A stretch of DNA of 24,182 nucleotides, taken from positions 1 to 24,182 of the IMG/VR virus record IMGVR_UViG_3300047352_000504. One strand, written 5' to 3'. This stretch comes from a virus. The translations under genes were made by a program, and so were the position numbers. Below the pieces are notes generated by a model. The model was not told where the DNA came from. It saw only the letters and a list, made by a program, of their open reading frames with translations, and ran no database searches. Of the stretch, positions 21,586 through 24,182 are shown piece after piece. Within the stretch, counting starts at the first letter, position 1; each line of letters opens with the position of its first letter.

Positions 21586-21588
21586 AAT
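21583..21588 (+). promoter_or_regulatory. Candidate -10 element TAGAAT
   Basis: TAGAAT ends 25 nt before the ATG at 21614. The TAG is also the stop codon of the preceding gene, so the first two bases are not independent evidence. No -35 is visible. Confidence 0.33.
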
Positions 21589-21613
21589 AGTTTCAGGCTT
21601 ACTGTACAGAACA

Positions 21614-22054
21614 ATGATGCACGGCGGCACTCAAAAAATTACAATGGGTCGCGATAAACGTCAAGATAAAATTGACGCTATGAACGCGATGCGAAACGCC
21701 GGAGCAGTCGGCGGTATTGAAGGCGTTTACCTCGACGGTGCAATGCACGCAGGTGACGTTGTTAAGGACACGATGAATCCTAAATACAGGAACGTGGTTC
21801 CTGGTAAAGAGCTTGCTGCTGGTATTGAATTTGGTCAGCAAGATTCTGATTACTCCAGCCTTAATGCTGCTGTCCCTGCTACTCCTCAGGGAACGTCAGG
21901 TAGTCAAGAGCTAGGAGCATCAATGACAACTAACCCACAAAGTGGCTTTGATGACAGTGCAGTAATGCGACGCATTGCAGCTGCTGGTCAAGCTGGTGCT
22001 GAGTACGGAATGCAAGCATTCAATGGTTATAACGATCGTTCGAGGATGGGCTGA
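21614..22054 (+). CDS. Unknown Met/Gly/Ala-rich protein, 146 aa
   Basis: The protein is hydrophilic with a basic N-terminal patch (MGRDKRQDKIDAMNAMRNAG) and a flexible Ser/Gly/Thr middle (about 85-110), then a helical Ala-rich end (DDSAVMRRIAAAGQAGAEYG). Alternative starts are 21617 and 21644; the first ATG fits the TAGAAT spacing. It shares low-complexity, Met- and Gln-containing character with the next gene, into which it runs by shared stop and start. No domain is recognised; a minor virion protein is likely by context. Confidence 0.65.
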   Translation: MMHGGTQKITMGRDKRQDKIDAMNAMRNAGAVGGIEGVYLDGAMHAGDVVKDTMNPKYRNVVPGKELAAGIEFGQQDSDYSSLNAAVPATPQGTSGSQELGASMTTNPQSGFDDSAVMRRIAAAGQAGAEYGMQAFNGYNDRSRMG

Positions 22055-22653
22055 TGGCGAATTCTGAAAAGCAAGCACGTCGAGAAAAGATGGAGGGCAA
22101 AAGCGCTCCCGGTAACGTCCGTAAGTCAAACCAAACAAGCGCTGGTGCTGCTGGTGGTTTTCAAGTTACTGACCCTGGAATGATGCAACAGGCACAGCAA
22201 ATGTCTGTTGGCGGAAAGATGAATAATAATCCGCTAAACCCTAGGTCAATGATGTACGCAAGTACTACGACTGATCTTGGACAAGGTGCTCCTGTTTCAT
22301 ATAACGACGGTCGTATCTTTACTGATGCTCTGACAACTGTGATGCCTCAGCCTGCATCAGGTATGCAAGCGTTTGCTCCTGGCACACGTCTGAACTCACA
22401 GGCTCCTATTGGTATGCAGCAGCAGCCTCCTTCTGCAATGGAAGATCAGATGTTGGCTGCACAATACAACCAACGGAATATGTTTGGTCAGCCTTCAATG
22501 ATGGGAATGATTGGTGCTTCTGCACAACCAGCCCCTGGTGGAGTAGTACCTTCCCCGCAACAAACTGCTAGTACTCTTCCGCCGCAAGGTGTTCCCAGCG
22601 CTGAAGCAGTTACCGGTGTTAATATGAAAACAGGCAAACGAGGTAAAGCATAA
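22054..22653 (+). CDS. Met/Gln/Pro-rich low-complexity protein, 199 aa
   Basis: The N-terminus is strongly basic (ANSEKQARREKMEGKS), the remainder is enriched in Met, Gln, Pro, Gly and Ser with no predicted hydrophobic segment (for example MMQQAQQMSVGGKMNNNP and QPSMMGMIGASAQP). Such composition points to a largely disordered protein. Its end is basic (MKTGKRGKA). Start and previous stop overlap, as do its stop and the next start, so it belongs to a coupled string of at least three genes. A packaged or linker-like virion component is possible; function is unknown. Confidence 0.66.
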   Translation: MANSEKQARREKMEGKSAPGNVRKSNQTSAGAAGGFQVTDPGMMQQAQQMSVGGKMNNNPLNPRSMMYASTTTDLGQGAPVSYNDGRIFTDALTTVMPQPASGMQAFAPGTRLNSQAPIGMQQQPPSAMEDQMLAAQYNQRNMFGQPSMMGMIGASAQPAPGGVVPSPQQTASTLPPQGVPSAEAVTGVNMKTGKRGKA

Positions 22654-23138
22654 TGGCTTCAACAGCTACTAATAAGCAACCGCTACTTATTGATCGTCCG
22701 CTGCATAATGCAGCTATTGTTAACGGATCTAGTGGTAGCTCTACTCCTGATCTAGGCGCTGCTGGTGTTACCGGCACTCTGCTTGTTGATTGCACTGGTA
22801 ATGATGGTGCACTTGTTGAGGATGCATACGCCATCTCTCGTGGCACTGAGCACGCTGTCAACTTGTACCTCAGTAACTTCAATGATCTCCTGCGTCCTGA
22901 CTCCCCAGGATCTGGTGTAAACACTGTTTATGTTGGGACAATTGAAGGAAGTGCAACAGTCGATGATGTGACTAATGCAGATGGACTTCCGCGAGTCCTA
23001 GCTCCGACTTTGCAGACTGCTCAACTGAGAGCTTTGTATGTTCCTAAAGGCAAAGCATTGTGGGCAACCCTGCGTCGTGCAGACGTTGGTGCTATCACAA
23101 CTGGTCCTGTCGTTGGAGTCCAAGGCGGGTTCTATTGA
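22653..23138 (+). CDS. Unknown beta-rich protein, 161 aa; possible virion surface protein
   Basis: A ribosome binding-like GAGG lies about 10 nt upstream of the ATG. The N-terminal 35 residues look flexible (Ser/Gly-rich). Then come beta strands (VTGTLLVDCTGNDGALVED, AVNLYLSNF, VNTVYVGTIEGSATVDD), and a final part KGKALWATLRRADVGAITTG. No membrane segment or catalytic motif is seen. Its beta character and place in the structural region suggest a head decoration, connector or fibre-attachment protein. The stop overlaps the next start (TGATG at 23136-23140). Confidence 0.67.
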   Translation: MASTATNKQPLLIDRPLHNAAIVNGSSGSSTPDLGAAGVTGTLLVDCTGNDGALVEDAYAISRGTEHAVNLYLSNFNDLLRPDSPGSGVNTVYVGTIEGSATVDDVTNADGLPRVLAPTLQTAQLRALYVPKGKALWATLRRADVGAITTGPVVGVQGGFY

Positions 23139-23587
23139 TGACTAGCGATTGCGAAAAGCAAATAGGTTACGTACTCTTTGATTGCGTATGCCTAATGCTT
23201 GGCGCAGCAGAACTACGTGCATCACTAACAGCTGAAGCTGCTGAAGAAATGGCAGAAGCTGCTAAGCCTGTGCTATCTAAGTTTGAGAAATATATTTTGA
23301 CGATTGCTGATGAGGCGTCTAGTAAAACTGATGTAGCTTCAGCTGTGTTTGGCATTATGTCAACCGTCTACAGCGGCGGCTGTCTGGGTGCAGTTGTCAG
23401 TGCTTGGCTTGGTACGTTGTCAGTAGGCAATGCAATTCTGTACGGAGCCACTGCATTTGGAACAATCCTTGCCACGTTCTTTACTGATGGTGCGGCTGAG
23501 ATTGGATTGATTGTTGTTGAGCTAGCCACTGCTGCCTGGTTAATTGAAGACAGCGTCAAGTGTGCTGAAGAGTGTAGCTATGCCTAG
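23138..23587 (+). CDS. Six-cysteine membrane protein, 149 aa
   Basis: The ATG at 23138 overlaps the previous stop and is chosen over an in-frame ATG 26 codons upstream that would read through the preceding gene. Residues 1-62 are soluble, with an acidic helix (AEAAEEMAEAAKPVL). Three apolar segments follow at about 66-92 (ending AVVSAWLGTL), 95-115 (VGNAILYGATAFGTILATFF) and 119-136 (AEIGLIVVELATAAWLI). Cysteines lie at 5, 16, 18, 82, 142 and 146, so a disulphide pair at the C-terminus is possible. Holin and host-envelope roles are alternatives, but no lysis gene adjoins it and the acidic N-terminus is unlike most holins. Confidence 0.7.
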   Translation: MTSDCEKQIGYVLFDCVCLMLGAAELRASLTAEAAEEMAEAAKPVLSKFEKYILTIADEASSKTDVASAVFGIMSTVYSGGCLGAVVSAWLGTLSVGNAILYGATAFGTILATFFTDGAAEIGLIVVELATAAWLIEDSVKCAEECSYA

Positions 23588-24182
23588 GAAACAAAACGGA
23601 TTTGGTAACTTTGGTGCCTCTTCTGTTCGTGGATTAGATAGTAAAACCAAAGTTGGACAGGTAGGCAGATCGCCAGGTACCTATCCAGGTAACCGTCAAT
23701 ACGGTACAAGAATTACACGGACAGCAGTTGAGAAGTACAATATCGATGCAAAGTACGCACGGTGGCGTAGAGGTTACGAATACTTTAGCCGCAACTCATA
23801 CGCTGATTTTGATGGTCCATTTGTGTCTACATTTTTTGCAGGCACAGAAAGCAGTGCAGTCTTTGACATTAAACTTCGTAGATTTGCTGCTCGTAAAGGC
23901 ATTAACGATACCTCTGTGCGCTATGTAAGCAGACGAGTTAAGAGAGACTCCCCGCTACAAGAATACAGAGTAGGTCAAATTGGAGAAGTGTATGACAGCG
24001 CTTTAATTAACATAGAGCTGAGAGACAGAAAGGAACTGTGGTGCTCACTAGGAGACTCAAGTCCCGTAGGCGATAATGAGCTGCTAGGAAAACTTGTAGG
24101 TGAGTACGTAGGCAACCAAGAAGTTAATGCCATTGTTCGTATGGTGTTTGATAGTCAAAAGAGACCCGCAGTGTTTATGGGT
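23580..24182 (+). CDS. Unknown protein, 3' end outside the window (201 codons visible)
   Basis: The ATG at 23580 overlaps the preceding gene by 8 nt, and the frame stays open to the last base. The first 45 residues are basic and Gly-rich, hence flexible (KQNGFGNFGASSVRG, TYPGNRQYGTRITR). Residues 46-201 look folded, with strands and charged helices (EKYNIDAKYARWRRGYEYFS, FDIKLRRFAARKG, LLGKLVGEYVGNQEVNAIVR). No membrane segment is present and no family is recognised. A virion protein is probable from context. Confidence 0.7.
   Translation, partial: MPRKQNGFGNFGASSVRGLDSKTKVGQVGRSPGTYPGNRQYGTRITRTAVEKYNIDAKYARWRRGYEYFSRNSYADFDGPFVSTFFAGTESSAVFDIKLRRFAARKGINDTSVRYVSRRVKRDSPLQEYRVGQIGEVYDSALINIELRDRKELWCSLGDSSPVGDNELLGKLVGEYVGNQEVNAIVRMVFDSQKRPAVFMG

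Noticed and set aside
23060-23137. 26-codon upstream extension of the membrane protein
   Set aside because: It would overlap the preceding gene deeply and reads as Trp/Cys/Arg-rich noise; the ATG at 23138 gives the usual stop-start overlap.

Overview
The window is a block of virion (head and internal or tail) genes from a tailed double-stranded DNA phage. A large terminase, a large portal protein, a scaffold-like protein and a major capsid protein lie in that order on the + strand, embedded among tightly packed, mostly unrecognised genes whose stops and starts overlap. No ribosomal, tRNA or metabolic gene is visible. The host is probably a cyanobacterium: the sigma factor at 15247-16185 reads like a cyanobacterial group 2 (SigA/SigB-type) sigma-70, and no other gene argues for a different host. 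The window starts inside one gene and ends inside another.

Layout. (1) 1-5545, + strand: seven genes for putative minor virion proteins. They include two glycine-rich hydrophobic proteins, short helical proteins, and one protein with a C-terminal self-cleaving S74 chaperone domain. (2) 5542-6570, - strand: a SleB-type cell-wall hydrolase with a virion-like N-terminus, divergent from the next gene. (3) 6644-8593, +: a fibre-like protein with perfect 11- and 15-residue repeats, a small-terminase candidate and a short gene. (4) 8617-14292, +: large terminase, a low-complexity protein, portal and candidate scaffold; the last two overlap by 488 nt in different frames. (5) 14358-16913, +: two small unknown genes, the sigma factor and a beta-rich unknown. 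(6) 16900-17957, -: an Ig-like domain protein and an HNH homing endonuclease. (7) 18064-19857, +: major capsid protein and a companion protein, closed by an intrinsic terminator. (8) 19939-24182, +: a helix-hairpin-helix protein and seven further small putative structural or membrane genes; the last one runs off the window.

How it fits together: terminase, portal, scaffold and capsid build and fill the head. The repeat-rich, glycine-zipper and hydrolase proteins look like internal, ejected or tail parts that cross the cell envelope. The sigma factor probably redirects host RNA polymerase. Almost every intergenic gap carries a TANAAT-like hexamer about 22-28 nt before the next start codon, with no clear -35 element. 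This suggests many short-leader promoters, possibly read by the phage sigma, whose -35-reading helix differs from the consensus at two contact positions. No tail sheath, tail tube, tape measure, polymerase or lysis cassette was recognised, so the morphotype is undecided. The capsid and portal suggest, weakly, a distant N4-like lineage.

No stretch longer than about 110 nt lacks a gene; the largest gap (17958-18063) lies between the HNH gene and the capsid gene.
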